The notes under the pieces were generated by a model. It searched no databases, had not been told where the DNA came from, and saw only the letters and a list, made by a program, of their open reading frames with translations. Below are positions 39,796 through 44,871 of a DNA stretch of 64,000 nt, piece after piece; the stretch's first letter is position 1; every line of letters starts with the position of its first letter. Origin of the DNA: Symbiodinium natans (Eukaryota > Sar > Dinophyceae > Suessiales > Symbiodiniaceae); contig CAJNDS010002672.1 of the NCBI GenBank assembly GCA_905221605.1, positions 219,056 through 283,055 of the forward strand, written 5' to 3'. The position numbers and the translations under genes are program-made.

Positions 39796-41793
39796 TTCTT
39801 TACATGTTTGTTTTGTGATCCTTTTTGTTGCAGTCGCACTCCTACTTCTAAGTTGGTTACTTCATGCTGATGCACTTCCCTCTTGTACCCTTGCCGGGGG
39901 AGGGACGGGACTGCGGAGCAGGGCTGCCTTTTGGAAGTCGAGGGCTTGTGATGTTCCACCTGATATTGCCTTATACTAAGAGTCCTTAGTAGGGATTAGA
40001 GTACCCCCGATTGAAATCATGGTTAAGGACTGTTAGTATAAGGGGGAACATCCTAATCGATAGTCCACAGGCGGGACAGAAACAGCGGAGAATTTGGGCC
40101 GCTGGAGACAACCTGACTGAGTAACCTGCCTTAGCGCCCACTATCGGCGATTGATGGGCCGACTGGCAGCCCTGAGCATCCCTGGTCGGTTTTGGTTCAC
40201 ACTGGCTCTTTCCTTTACGAAGTTGTTGTGCTTGGATGGCTGACCCGGAACTCCTTCAAAGTCAAGTCAGGACGTAAAGCCGCCCTTTAAAAACTGAGAG
40301 CCTCTGAATTCAAGACGTTCCTTAAAGGCTTTTTGGCATTGAAAGGAATCTTGCCTTCATGAAGGTACATGGTGCAGACGAAGAGCTTCCGCCCCTCTGC
40401 CCAGGAACGTCGGCGTGGTCGGCGGCTGTAGATCTGGGCCCTTCTTTGGGGGGGGGGGGGGGGGGGGGTGCTTGTGGGGGGGTGGGGGGGGGGGGGGGCT
40501 TTTCTGGGTTTTTTGGGGTTTGTTTGGGTTGTAGGCCCAGGTCTGTAGGGTTTTTTGGTGAAGGCCTTTAACCCGACCGTGCCCCCCTTCCCGAAGTCTC
40601 CCGCCCAAGCCTTCGGCACCTTGGGAGCACATGTTCTTGCTGAAAGGGCTTCAGGGCTCTGAACCAGCCGAAGCCCGAAACCCGAAACGGCCACTCCCCT
40701 AGCCCTGAACCACTTATCACCCTCACCCCCCCCCCCCCCCGCAACCCCCTACTTGGAGGTTCATGGGCTTATAGTGTACTCATAACCTCCTTAGCGGACT
40801 CTGGGGGCTTATAAGTACAGTTAGTTTTTTGGGGTTAGACATACCTGTGAACCCTCCAAATAGACCCGCCTAACCCTCCTCACCAGAGCGCAGGACCCCG
40901 GTGCCGTGGGCAGTGTGGTGGCCGCCAAGCTCAACCCCTCGGGCAAGGAGCCGGCTGCCATAAATCGTGCCCCCAAAAGTCGGCTGCAAGAGTTTGCTTT
41001 TCGGAGATATGGAGAGTGTCTCGGTGGGATAGGCTGTTTGTATATATGAGGGCTTAGGATTTAGGGCACACGTCCTCAACCCTAAGCCCGAAAACCCCTA
41101 AACCCTAAACCCGAAGATTCTGTTCAGGAGATCGGTACCGTGGACTACCCGGCCGAGCTTGTGGTCCTTGCCCGGGGGCCCTGAGAGATGGGGTTTAGGG
41201 TTTAGGGGTTTAGGGGCTTAGGGGTTTAGGGGTTGAGGGGTTGAGGGGTTTAGGGGTTTAGGGGTTTAGGGGTTTAGGGTTTGGAGGTGCTGCGCTTTTC
41301 ACTTCGGGTTCAGGGTTTAAGAAGTCTACATCCGGAGGCCTCAAGGGTACAGATGGGCAGGCTCAGGCACTCATGGCTTTGGAGCTGAAGCTTTCAAGGC
41401 TTTAGGGTGTCTTAGGGCCTTAGTGGCGTCTTTGGAGTAAGAGTCTTCGGGCCTTAGGGTCCGAGAATCTTAGGGTCTCAGTTTTGAAGGGGCTGGAGGG
41501 GACAAAGCCCAGAGACCCAAGCAGCACCGAAGAGCCTCCCCCATCCCAAGCACCTCCCACGCCCCCAGCCTTTTGGACTAAACCCTAGTCCCTAAAACCC
41601 TAAACGCTAAACCCCAATCCCTAAACCCAAAACCCTAGACCCTAAATCCCTACACCCTAGACGGTAAACCCTAAATCCCTAAACCGAAACCCTAATCCCT
41701 AAACCCCAAAACCCTGCAACCCCCCCAATTCCCAGAACCCGACAAGGCCATGGGCTTCACCGGCCCTGACAACGCCATCGACCCCCAGAACCA
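141..41793 (+). CDS. GLT1: NADH-dependent glutamate synthase (GOGAT), about 50 short exons, 5' part outside the window
   Basis: The enzyme transfers the amide nitrogen of glutamine to 2-oxoglutarate, giving two glutamates, using electrons from NAD(P)H through FAD, Fe-S clusters and FMN. Spliced exons read continuously through known GOGAT blocks: [15 protein letters not shown], the 3Fe-4S cysteines (LGCIMMR joined to [10 protein letters not shown]), GGxGxG-type beta-helix blocks ([44 protein letters not shown]), a linker, then the GltD half ([53 protein letters not shown] for [16 protein letters not shown] for NADPH). The class II glutaminase and early synthase domains must lie upstream. The order follows fungal/plant NADH-GOGAT and bacterial GltB-GltD, so this is the fused form. 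The final FAD-contacting block (around the usual AAGD motif) was not found. Total recognised coding sequence is under 3 kb in about 42 kb. Confidence 0.93.
1343..1395 (+). CDS. GLT1: GOGAT exon (first Fe-S cysteine)
   Basis: It encodes [17 protein letters not shown] plus a split Arg. The Cys is the first of the three 3Fe-4S ligands. The donor is GA at 1396. Confidence 0.9.
1650..1823 (+). repeat. CCCTAAA/CCCTCAA telomere-like array before an exon
   Basis: Interspersed CCCTAAA, CCCTCAA and CCCTGAA units end 37 bases before exon 1860. They lie in the 3' part of the intron. Confidence 0.95.
1860..1930 (+). CDS. GLT1: GOGAT exon (3Fe-4S signature)
   Basis: It encodes [20 protein letters not shown] and KFT, holding the second and third cluster cysteines. 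The donor is GC at 1931. The nine bases ACAGGCCAG recur at the next acceptor. Confidence 0.95.
2610..2644 (+). CDS. GLT1: GOGAT exon ([11 protein letters not shown])
   Basis: It continues the block after the Fe-S signature. The donor GT at 2645 is one of the few canonical ones. Confidence 0.9.
3604..3640 (+). CDS. GLT1: GOGAT exon ([12 protein letters not shown])
   Basis: It matches the conserved VAEELREIMAxLG helix. It follows the AG at 3602-3603 and has a GC donor at 3641. Confidence 0.9.
4549..4613 (+). CDS. GLT1: GOGAT exon ([11 protein letters not shown])
   Basis: It matches the conserved (I/L)NEMVGRSDLL block and ends RPKGYLK. The donor is GC at 4614 and is followed at once by G-rich repeat. 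Confidence 0.92.
5499..5571 (+). CDS. GLT1: GOGAT exon ([11 protein letters not shown])
   Basis: It matches the variable K-LDFS-LL segment that follows the previous block. The 3' end is tentative, with a GC donor at 5572. A long TTTAGGG array follows. Confidence 0.8.
5605..5716 (+). repeat. TTTAGGG array after an exon
   Basis: About 16 near-perfect TTTAGGG units lie just downstream of exon 5499-5571. The next intron section (5860-5935) carries the CCCTAAA strand. Confidence 0.97.
5775..5822 (+). CDS. GLT1: GOGAT exon (MYCCEPQDH)
   Basis: It encodes [15 protein letters not shown], and the QDH motif is conserved. The donor is GC at 5823, and joining to the next exon gives QDH-ELAHALD as expected. 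Confidence 0.85.
6248..6316 (+). CDS. GLT1: GOGAT exon ([11 protein letters not shown])
   Basis: It matches the xALDxxLI block before the C-terminal beta-helix. It has 23 codons in phase 0 and a GC donor at 6317. Confidence 0.9.
6780..6930 (+). repeat. TTTAGGG array
   Basis: About 20 units in the middle of the 6317-7065 intron, which ends with CCCTAAA units at 7016-7043. The G-rich-then-C-rich order is therefore kept. Confidence 0.96.
7066..7131 (+). CDS. GLT1: GOGAT exon ([12 protein letters not shown])
   Basis: It matches the conserved NxDRSVGxxLS block at the start of the GXGXG domain. It has 22 codons and a GC donor at 7132. Confidence 0.93.
7441..8220 (+). repeat. Intron insert with GGATCAAGTGGAAC and GTCGCAAGTG repeats
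   Basis: It lies in the 7132-8699 intron. GTTGTTAGGGATCAAGTGGA-type units recur at about 7752, 7801 and 7871. CGCAAGTG recurs at 8064, 8144 and 8172, with an inverted CACTTGTGAC at 8042. There is no coding signal. Confidence 0.7.
8700..8769 (+). CDS. GLT1: GOGAT exon ([15 protein letters not shown])
   Basis: It encodes [17 protein letters not shown] then SFIGSSG, a GXGXG-domain block. It begins ten bases after a 33-base poly-C tract. The donor is GA at 8770. Confidence 0.93.
9300..9497 (+). other. GC-rich unassigned segment inside a GOGAT intron
   Basis: It is unique, mixed-composition sequence between G-rich repeat and a CCCTAAA unit, positioned like an exon. No frame gives a GOGAT block, and the exons on each side (8700-8769 and 10110-10160) join perfectly without it. 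Confidence 0.5.
10110..10160 (+). CDS. GLT1: GOGAT exon ([11 protein letters not shown])
   Basis: It encodes [16 protein letters not shown], a very conserved beta-helix block. Both splice phases agree with its neighbours. The donor is GC at 10161. Confidence 0.95.
10186..10256 (+). repeat. TTTAGGG array directly after an exon
   Basis: Ten perfect units begin 25 bases after the GC donor of exon 10110-10160. The preceding intron ended with CCCTAAA-type units (10010-10100). Confidence 0.96.
10913..10980 (+). CDS. GLT1: GOGAT exon ([13 protein letters not shown])
   Basis: It encodes [19 protein letters not shown] then KPNQ, the clearest GXGXG signature in the window. The donor is GC at 10981. 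Confidence 0.96.
11242..11640 (+). other. Unique intron sequence
   Basis: This is part of the 10981-11647 intron. I see no gene or repeat family in it. Confidence 0.6.
11648..11711 (+). CDS. GLT1: GOGAT exon ([11 protein letters not shown])
   Basis: It matches the VIVGNVxLYGA block. The acceptor AG is at 11646-11647 and the donor is GC at 11712. Confidence 0.93.
12147..12246 (+). mobile_element. MITE-like foldback, GGGATGTTCCCCCTTATACTA family
   Basis: This is a 100-bp inverted repeat. The 5' arm reads through CTACTAACAGTCCTTA and the 3' arm through TAAGGACTGTTAGTTAG to GGAACATCCC. Other copies are at 22761-22847, 39950-40053 and 45459-45571, with fragments at 784-815 and 49702-49751. Confidence 0.85.
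12554..12637 (+). CDS. GLT1: GOGAT exon ([12 protein letters not shown])
   Basis: It encodes [20 protein letters not shown] then GATAVCE, a hallmark GOGAT block. The donor is GC at 12638. Confidence 0.96.
13131..13152 (+). CDS. GLT1: GOGAT micro-exon (VGDHGCE)
   Basis: This 22-bp exon encodes the conserved GVGDHGCEY block. It is placed by motif and phase between its neighbours. The donor is GC at 13153. Confidence 0.88.
13540..13575 (+). CDS. GLT1: GOGAT exon ([11 protein letters not shown])
   Basis: It matches YMTGGxVVVLG, with Arg in place of the usual first Gly. The donor is GT at 13576. Confidence 0.9.
14147..14310 (+). repeat. CCCCAAA variant array
   Basis: About 16 CCCCAAA units drift into CCCTAAA, then a poly-C tract, then the acceptor of exon 14414. 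The homogeneous variant suggests local tandem expansion. The open frames across it on both strands are artefacts of the repeat. Confidence 0.95.
14414..14448 (+). CDS. GLT1: GOGAT exon (NFAAGMSGG)
   Basis: It encodes [11 protein letters not shown], the near-invariant NFAAGMSGG block. The donor is GT at 14449. Confidence 0.93.
14815..14860 (+). repeat. Dispersed CCTCCTTTAAAGGG repeat, copy 1
   Basis: It shares CCTCCTTTAAAGGG, GTTCTG and TATGGGCCCTTG in order with 20972-21015, so the two are copies of one dispersed element. Confidence 0.75.
15304..15347 (+). CDS. GLT1: GOGAT exon ([14 protein letters not shown])
   Basis: It matches the IAYVxDxxxxFxxxCN segment. The donor is GC at 15348. Its flanking repeats have the opposite polarity to most exons: TTTAGGG-type before and CCCTAAA after. 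Confidence 0.9.
15355..15512 (+). repeat. CCCTAAA array after an exon (reversed polarity)
   Basis: About 20 units begin eight bases after exon 15304-15347. This is a clear exception to the usual G-rich intron start. A poly-C tract (15611-15642) follows. Confidence 0.95.
16147..16238 (+). repeat. CCCTAAA array
   Basis: Thirteen near-perfect units lie in the intron before exon 16475. Confidence 0.96.
16475..16528 (+). CDS. GLT1: GOGAT exon ([15 protein letters not shown])
   Basis: It matches the VxLEPLxxEEDIxELK segment. It has 18 codons in phase 0 and a GA donor at 16529. Confidence 0.88.
16987..17025 (+). CDS. GLT1: GOGAT exon ([12 protein letters not shown])
   Basis: It matches LIEEHxxxTGS. 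It begins in phase with the preceding exon and has a GC donor at 17026. Confidence 0.9.
17576..17622 (+). CDS. GLT1: GOGAT exon ([12 protein letters not shown])
   Basis: It matches the AxxILxxWxxYLPxF helix near the end of the alpha region. The 3' boundary is uncertain. Confidence 0.82.
17640..17835 (+). repeat. TTTAGGG/TTTAGGGG array
   Basis: It starts soon after exon 17576-17622 and mixes TTTAGGG and TTTAGGGG units. Confidence 0.94.
18363..18392 (+). CDS. GLT1: GOGAT exon ([10 protein letters not shown])
   Basis: It matches FVKVFPRDY. The exon may start up to nine bases earlier. The donor is GT at 18393, and the next exon supplies YKKALLE as expected. Confidence 0.85.
19028..19095 (+). 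CDS. GLT1: GOGAT exon ([10 protein letters not shown], end of alpha part)
   Basis: It encodes [20 protein letters not shown], closing the alpha portion. It ends at a fully canonical donor (GTGAGG). Confidence 0.87.
19358..19425 (+). CDS. Possible GOGAT linker exon
   Basis: This is a GC-rich segment after an AG|G acceptor. One frame is Ala/Pro-rich ([13 protein letters not shown]), as expected for a linker between alpha and beta parts. The phase does not join cleanly to the previous exon, so both boundaries and frame are uncertain. Confidence 0.4.
19430..19645 (+). repeat. TTTAGGG array turning into a TTTCAGGG array
   Basis: About eight TTTAGGG units are followed by about 16 TTTCAGGG units. 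It is two homogeneous blocks rather than random decay. Confidence 0.95.
20053..20096 (+). CDS. Possible GOGAT linker exon ([13 protein letters not shown])
   Basis: This exon-like GC-rich segment has an AG|G acceptor and a GC donor at 20097. It lies between the alpha end and the GltD start, where lineage-specific linker is expected. Confidence 0.5.
20160..20346 (+). repeat. CCCTAAA array
   Basis: About 26 units end immediately before the exon-like segment at 20355. Confidence 0.96.
20355..20440 (+). CDS. Possible GOGAT linker exon
   Basis: This GC-rich segment starts at AG|G just after a CCCTAAA array and just before a TTTAGGG array, like true exons here. Two frames stay open, so the encoded peptide is not settled. 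Confidence 0.4.
20972..21100 (+). repeat. Dispersed CCTCCTTTAAAGGG repeat, copy 2 with TA core
   Basis: It has the same left part as 14815-14860, then a TA-rich core, then AAGGGGTCCCCACTTAACGG. It is probably a fuller foldback copy. Confidence 0.7.
21604..21639 (+). CDS. GLT1: GOGAT exon, GltD N-terminus (GFHEYERK)
   Basis: It encodes [12 protein letters not shown], matching the GFLEYER start of GltD. It has 12 codons and a GC donor at 21640. Confidence 0.88.
22111..22170 (+). CDS. GLT1: GOGAT exon, GltD ([14 protein letters not shown])
   Basis: It matches PYRDPxERxKDWxE. It has 20 codons. The exact donor in the following G-run is uncertain. Confidence 0.88.
22196..22365 (+). repeat. GGTGTTTGGG variant array
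   Basis: About 15 ten-base units (GGTGTTTGGG) follow exon 22111-22170. It is G-rich on the coding strand, as at other intron starts, but of a divergent unit. Confidence 0.93.
22761..22847 (+). mobile_element. MITE-like foldback, same family, nested
   Basis: It is 87 bp with ends GGGATGTTC and GAACATCCC. It sits inside a second inverted repeat whose arms are GTTCATGGGTACTTGTAACC (22697-22716) and its near-complement at 22856-22876. Confidence 0.85.
23190..23244 (+). CDS. Probable GOGAT exon, GltD ([16 protein letters not shown])
   Basis: This GC-rich open segment sits between the KDWE exon and the ARCMDCG exon, where the sequence varies among species. A further short candidate lies near 22430-22458. 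Assignment is by position only. Confidence 0.5.
23835..23898 (+). CDS. GLT1: GOGAT exon, GltD 4Fe-4S ([11 protein letters not shown])
   Basis: It encodes [20 protein letters not shown], the first cysteine cluster of the GltD ferredoxin-like domain. The donor is GC at 23899. Confidence 0.96.
24176..24256 (+). repeat. TTTATAGGGG array
   Basis: About seven units of a ten-base TTTATAGGGG variant lie in the intron after exon 23835-23898. Confidence 0.93.
25113..25159 (+). CDS. GLT1: GOGAT exon, GltD ([12 protein letters not shown])
   Basis: It matches GCPLGNxIPxWN. The donor is GC at 25160, and the split codon joins to LVHEGEW. Confidence 0.95.
25520..25785 (+). repeat. TTTTAGGG and GTTTTAGATG arrays
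   Basis: TTTTAGGG units surround about ten perfect GTTTTAGATG units (25655-25760). The variant is not telomeric but is clearly derived locally. Confidence 0.93.
26036..26099 (+). CDS. GLT1: GOGAT exon, GltD ([15 protein letters not shown])
   Basis: It encodes [20 protein letters not shown] then PEFT. It is a very strong match to GltD, with a GC donor at 26100. Confidence 0.96.
27000..27025 (+). CDS. GLT1: GOGAT micro-exon, GltD (TTCPAPCE)
   Basis: This 26-bp exon encodes the invariant CPAPCE cluster. Its phase agrees on both sides and the donor is GC at 27026. Confidence 0.93.
27118..27392 (+). mobile_element. Related foldback repeats inside a GOGAT intron
   Basis: The region has two or more partial copies of the family seen at 45891-45984: TTCATATAAAACCCC, ATATGAA and AAGGTTCTAGGGGGAGTA. 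The repeated AAGGTTCTATTCA at 27258 and 27309 suggests nested or tandem insertions. Confidence 0.7.
27446..27593 (+). mobile_element. Long-arm foldback, CATGGGTTCCCCTACTACC family
   Basis: Arms of about 50 bases (CATGGGTTCCCCTACTACCC ... GGGGTAGTAGGGGAACCCATG) are almost perfectly complementary. The centre holds the TTAAGGCTAT motif. Related single arms occur near 38200-38330 and 48449-48545. Confidence 0.85.
28578..28645 (+). CDS. GLT1: GOGAT exon, GltD ([13 protein letters not shown])
   Basis: It encodes [20 protein letters not shown] then II, matching the segment after CPAPCE. The donor is GA at 28646. Confidence 0.95.
29074..29153 (+). CDS. GLT1: GOGAT exon, GltD FAD motif, first half
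   Basis: It encodes [18 protein letters not shown] then RRVVVIGS. The Rossmann FAD motif is split by the intron after IGS. The donor is GC at 29154. Confidence 0.95.
30200..30247 (+). CDS. GLT1: GOGAT exon, GltD FAD motif, second half
   Basis: It encodes [16 protein letters not shown] and completes VIGSGPAG. The donor is GC at 30248. Confidence 0.94.
30346..30680 (+). other. GC-rich unassigned segment in a GOGAT intron
   Basis: It is about 330 bases of GC-rich unique sequence, open in one plus frame (127 codons), between exons 30200-30247 and 31360-31426. Those exons join in phase without it. No protein family was recognised. It could be a structured RNA, a retrocopy fragment or an unrelated nested gene. 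Confidence 0.45.
31360..31426 (+). CDS. GLT1: GOGAT exon, GltD ([11 protein letters not shown])
   Basis: It encodes [17 protein letters not shown] then RFGP, matching the ERADRIGGLLMYG block with a small insertion. The donor is GA at 31427. Confidence 0.93.
31480..32340 (+). other. AT-rich then unique intron sequence
   Basis: It contains a TA-rich stretch (31500-31545) and sequence with no coding signal. CCCTAAA repeats resume at 32336, before exon 32418. Confidence 0.55.
32418..32457 (+). CDS. GLT1: GOGAT exon, GltD ([10 protein letters not shown])
   Basis: It is a direct match to YGIPNMKLDK. The donor is GC at 32458. Confidence 0.94.
32640..33350 (+). other. Unique intron sequence without coding signal
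   Basis: It is purine-biased at 32660-32900, then AT-rich to 33220. Open frames on both strands overlap and match nothing recognised. Confidence 0.5.
33458..33491 (+). CDS. GLT1: GOGAT exon, GltD ([11 protein letters not shown])
   Basis: It matches VVDRRVxLMxxEG. The donor is GC at 33492. Confidence 0.92.
33855..34150 (+). repeat. TTTAGGGG array with TTTAGCGG variants
   Basis: More than 20 TTTAGGGG units grade into TTTAGCGG. It lies after exon 33458-33491. Confidence 0.95.
34408..34442 (+). CDS. GLT1: GOGAT exon, GltD ([11 protein letters not shown])
   Basis: It matches VxFxxNTEVGKD. The donor is GA at 34443. Confidence 0.93.
34837..34909 (+). CDS. GLT1: GOGAT exon, GltD ([11 protein letters not shown])
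   Basis: It encodes [20 protein letters not shown] then TSSR, matching the FDAVVLCTGAT block. The 3' boundary is uncertain by a few bases. Confidence 0.92.
35118..35172 (+). CDS. GLT1: GOGAT exon, GltD ([11 protein letters not shown])
   Basis: It matches the [20 protein letters not shown] region. The next exon supplies AMDFLTA in phase. The donor is GC at 35173. Confidence 0.9.
35345..35475 (+). repeat. CCCTAAA array
   Basis: About 18 units lie in the 35173-35836 intron. A second array (35598-35790) stands closer to the acceptor. Confidence 0.96.
35837..35863 (+). CDS. GLT1: GOGAT micro-exon, GltD (AMDFLTATR)
   Basis: It is a direct match to FAMDFLTxNT. The 3' end is uncertain by a few bases. 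Confidence 0.9.
36257..36325 (+). CDS. GLT1: GOGAT exon, GltD (variable loop)
   Basis: It encodes [20 protein letters not shown] then DVQ, the variable loop before the NADPH motif. The donor is GC at 36326. Confidence 0.82.
36657..36792 (+). repeat. TTTAAGGGG array
   Basis: About 13 units of TTTAAGGGG lie 35 bases before exon 36827. Here the G-rich strand is next to an acceptor, an exception to the polarity rule. Confidence 0.94.
36827..36911 (+). CDS. GLT1: GOGAT exon, GltD NADPH motif
   Basis: It encodes [20 protein letters not shown] then IRLGAKKL, the second Rossmann motif (GxGxxA-type dinucleotide site). Confidence 0.96.
36912..37300 (+). other. AT-rich intron insert
   Basis: It directly follows the NADPH-motif exon. 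It is strongly AT-rich with many TA steps and has no telomeric repeat. Confidence 0.6.
37712..37751 (+). CDS. GLT1: GOGAT exon, GltD ([13 protein letters not shown])
   Basis: It matches SVVQFEILPxPP, which should directly follow the NADPH exon. The donor is GA at 37752. The expected NPWPQWP micro-exon after it was not located. Confidence 0.8.
37855..37965 (+). repeat. CCCTAAA array
   Basis: About 15 units in the long intron between exons 37712-37751 and 39289-39343. Further arrays are at 38075-38103 and 38570-38738. Confidence 0.94.
39289..39343 (+). CDS. GLT1: GOGAT exon, GltD ([18 protein letters not shown])
   Basis: It matches RVDYGHEEAxxxFGxDPRE. The donor is GT at 39344. Confidence 0.92.
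39480..40290 (+). other. Mixed intron sequence with a TA/TG tract and one foldback element
   Basis: A TA-then-TG tract (39760-39795) precedes the foldback at 39950-40053. The rest is unique, without coding signal. Confidence 0.55.
39950..40053 (+). mobile_element. MITE-like foldback, same family
   Basis: It has arms GATGTTCCACCTG and TAGTATAAGGGGGAACATC with AGTCCTTAGTAGGGATTA and its complement inside. Confidence 0.82.
40894..40959 (+). CDS. GLT1: Probable GOGAT exon, GltD ([14 protein letters not shown])
   Basis: It lies where GltD has the weakly conserved GLxxxxVxW strand and is open and GC-rich after AG|G. The boundaries are approximate. Confidence 0.6.
41128..41169 (+). CDS. GLT1: GOGAT exon, GltD (YPAELVVL)
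   Basis: It encodes [14 protein letters not shown], matching the FPADLVLLAMGF block. The donor is GC at 41170, and the next exon gives AMGFTGP. Confidence 0.92.
41747..41793 (+). CDS. GLT1: GOGAT exon, GltD ([11 protein letters not shown]), last one recognised
   Basis: It matches AMGFLGPExxL. The donor is GC at 41794. A short candidate continuation (QILKTHQ) lies at 42337-42357 but is unproven. Confidence 0.9.
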
Positions 41794-43274
41794 GCCGCCG
41801 CCCCAACCTTCAGCCAGTTTGGAAACTGGGAGGTTTTGGAGGGGCGTTTGGGGGGTTTTGGGGGGTTTGGGGGTTTTGGCGGGTTTGGGGGGTTTTGGGG
41901 GTTTTGGGGTTTAGGGGTCAGGTTTCAGGGTTTAGGGTTTAGGGTTTAGGGTTGGGAACGGTTTTGGGGGAATCGGTTTGGGTTGTGGCTTTGGGTTTAG
42001 GGCTGGCGAAGGAGCCCCCCCCCACTGCAACAGAAGGAATCCTGTATCCGCGTATTTGGGGTTTGAGGGAGACGAGCCTGCCACATGAACTGTCGCTTGG
42101 GAACCCTGAGGCCCCTAAATCCTAAAACCCTACACCCTAAAAACCCTAAAAACCCCTAAAGCCCCTAAAGCCCTAAAACCCTCCATCAGTTGCAAAAGTT
42201 CTTTCCACAGGGCCAAGCTCTGTGAGCTCCGGGCTACACGAATACACCCTACACCCCAACACCCCTGCACTGAGCCTAAACCCTAAACCCTAAACCCTGA
42301 ACCCTAAACCCTAAAACCCCTTGGTTCCCCAGCCCCAGGATCCTCAAGACCCATCAGTGCTTAGGGTTTAGGATATAGGGTTCTGGCCTCAGGGCTTAGG
42401 GTTTAGGGTTTAGGGTTTGGGGTTGATTCTTCCAGATTAAGTAGCTTTTGTATTTTCAGAGGGTAGGGCTCATTGATTCACCTAGTCCCAGTCCCAGTCC
42501 GGCAGGAATGTCTGTGTGCGCTTCCGCCCTAGACCCTAAACCCTAAACCCTAAACCCTAAACCCTAAACCCTAAACCCTAAACCCTAAACCCTAAACCCT
42601 AAACCCTAAACCCTAGACCCTAGACCCTAGACCCTAGACCCTAGACCCTAGACCCTAGACCCTAGACCCTAGACCCTCGACCCTAGACCCTAGACCCTAG
42701 ACCCTAAACCCTAAGCCCTAGCCCTAAACCCTAAACCCTAAACCCTGTTCGTTTAGGACGTGTCGCATTCGGTAAAGGGTTCAAGATGAGGTCTGCGTTT
42801 CTTCGTGGGGTTCAGCCCCTAAAACACTAAACCCCCAAACCCCAAACTATATCTAAGGCGTAAAACCCTAAACCCTGACTACACCCTAAACCCGGAAGCC
42901 TAAACCCCAAGCCCGAAGCCCTAAAGCCCTAAACCCTGAGGTTTCTCGTTGCAGAACAGGGGTTTTTGGACACGAGGGCCACGCCGCCTGAGGGGGCTCA
43001 AGGCTTCATCCCCCGCTTCCCTCACTGGGAAGCCTCAGTCCCATCACCTCCTTTGCAAACCACTCGGGAGCGGGGGTTTCTTCAATGTATACAAGTATAA
43101 CTGTATATATAAATATACATATATATTTCTATCCACATAATGTATATCATGTATTTCTAATTCATAATATAAACACATGAGTATACAGTTGCTGAAGGGC
43201 GTTGGTCATCTAGGGGTTTCGCGGGGCTTTTTCCTAGAGCAAGCGGCTCAAAAGGAGCCCGCCGCACACACAAA
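41794..43274 (+). other. Region that should hold the GOGAT C-terminus and the gene boundary
   Basis: It holds G-rich and CCCTAAA arrays (42535-42745, partly CCCTAGA variant), an AT-rich stretch (43085-43180) and several short GC-rich pieces. No exon with the expected FAD-binding AAGDCRRG-type block was found. The GOGAT stop codon, any 3' UTR and the promoter or trans-splice site of the next gene must lie here. Confidence 0.6.
42535..42747 (+). repeat. CCCTAAA array with internal CCCTAGA block
   Basis: About 11 CCCTAAA units, about 16 CCCTAGA units, then CCCTAAA again. The internal variant block implies unequal exchange or slippage. Confidence 0.95.
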
Positions 43275-43341
43275 ATGGTGAACAAGACTGCGCTGATCGT
43301 GTCCTTCCTCTTCGTGATCACGCTGGGAGGCACACTCTTGG
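43275..43341 (+). CDS. SLC35F6: SLC35F6-like exon 1 (start, TM1)
   Basis: It starts at ATG 43275 and encodes the first hydrophobic segment. The donor is GT at 43342. Confidence 0.9.
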
Positions 43342-44833
43342 GTGTCTAAGGGGTTTAGGGTTTAGTGTTTAGGATTAGGGTTTGTGGTTGAGGGTTTAGG
43401 GTTTAGGTTTTGGGGTTAGGGGATTCCAGAGCCCCTAAATTCAGGGAGCATCTACATACGAAGCCTCAAGCACTGAAGGCACCTCAACGCAAGCAGGGGT
43501 GGTGGGCTTGGCCCTGCTTTTGGGGCTTTGGAGCTTTGGGGCTCAGGGTTTGGGGTTTGGGGTTTAGGGTTTGAGAACCCTCAACCCGCAGCCCCTTACG
43601 CGCCCCGAACGCCCTGGAGGTGTGACCAACAAGTTCGCGTACCAGATCAAAGACGCCCAGCTGCCTTGATTTGTTGATTGGGGACTCTTAACAGCCCCCG
43701 CCCCTCCCCCCCCCCCGAATTCGTAGGCCCCACATGGGATACGTCATATGTTCTCCCCTCATCGGAATCGTAGGGGGATGTGTTGGAAAGGTTTTTCACA
43801 CCCAAAAAAGTCCGGGCATTGGAACTCGGCTCCCGAGTAGGATTCCGGGCAGTCTGGGTCTTCGTTGCGTGCTTAAACCCCAAACCCTAGGCCCTATGCC
43901 CGAAACCCTAAACCCCAAACCCCAAACCCCAAACCCTAAACCCTAAACCCTAAGCCCTAAACCCTAAACCCTAAATCCCCCCCCCCTCCGCCCCCCCTCC
44001 GCTCCGAGGATGTGGGGAATCCCGACTACCCGGCCCACTACTTCAAGAAGCCCTGGTTCCTGGAGTTGCTGATGTTCATCGGCATGACCATGTCCTTCCC
44101 GCTGCGCCCTGGCGCGCAGGGGGTGTTGAGTTGGCTTTTAAACGCAGAGCCCCTTAGGGCCTGGGTGGTGGGCCTTCTCTTGAAGGTTTAGGGTCTGGGG
44201 TTGAGGATTTTTAGGGTTCAGGGTTTTGGTGTGAAATTCTTTAACCCCAAACTCATATAAACCTGTAAAACCTCAAAAAGCCTGGAAAGGTGAACCCTCC
44301 CACCCCCCCCCCCCCCTTCCCCAGTTCCCCAGCTCCCCCAGCGCTTTCGGAGAACCGCGAAACCCTAAACCCTGAAAGCTCTGAACCCCAGTCGTTCTTA
44401 GGCAAAGACCTCTAAACCCGGCAGTTCCCATTAATACGACTGTAGTCCTACCCCATAAAAACCTAGGTTCAGGGTGCGCCGTTTCTCCAGTACTTGGCTC
44501 TTGCTTTAGGGGGAGGGTTAAGGCGGGAGGGGAGGTTAGGGTGTTTGGGATTTAGGGGGCTTGTAGGGCTGGGTACACAGGGAGTTCTGGCTTTCAGGGC
44601 GGCGGTGGGCCTAAACCCTAAACCCCAAGCAAACCCTAAGCCCAAATCAAATAAACCCCACAACGAAATCCCCCAAACCCCTAACCCCTAAACCCTAAAC
44701 CCGAAACCCTAAACCCTAAACCCCAAAACGAAATCCCCTTTAACAAAATCCCAGGCACTGGGCCATCCAGGCCTGCTCCAAGCCCAAGGTCGCCGACGGC
44801 ACGCAGAGCGAGCCTCTCTTGCCCGAGGAGGTG

Positions 44834-44871
<38 letters not shown>

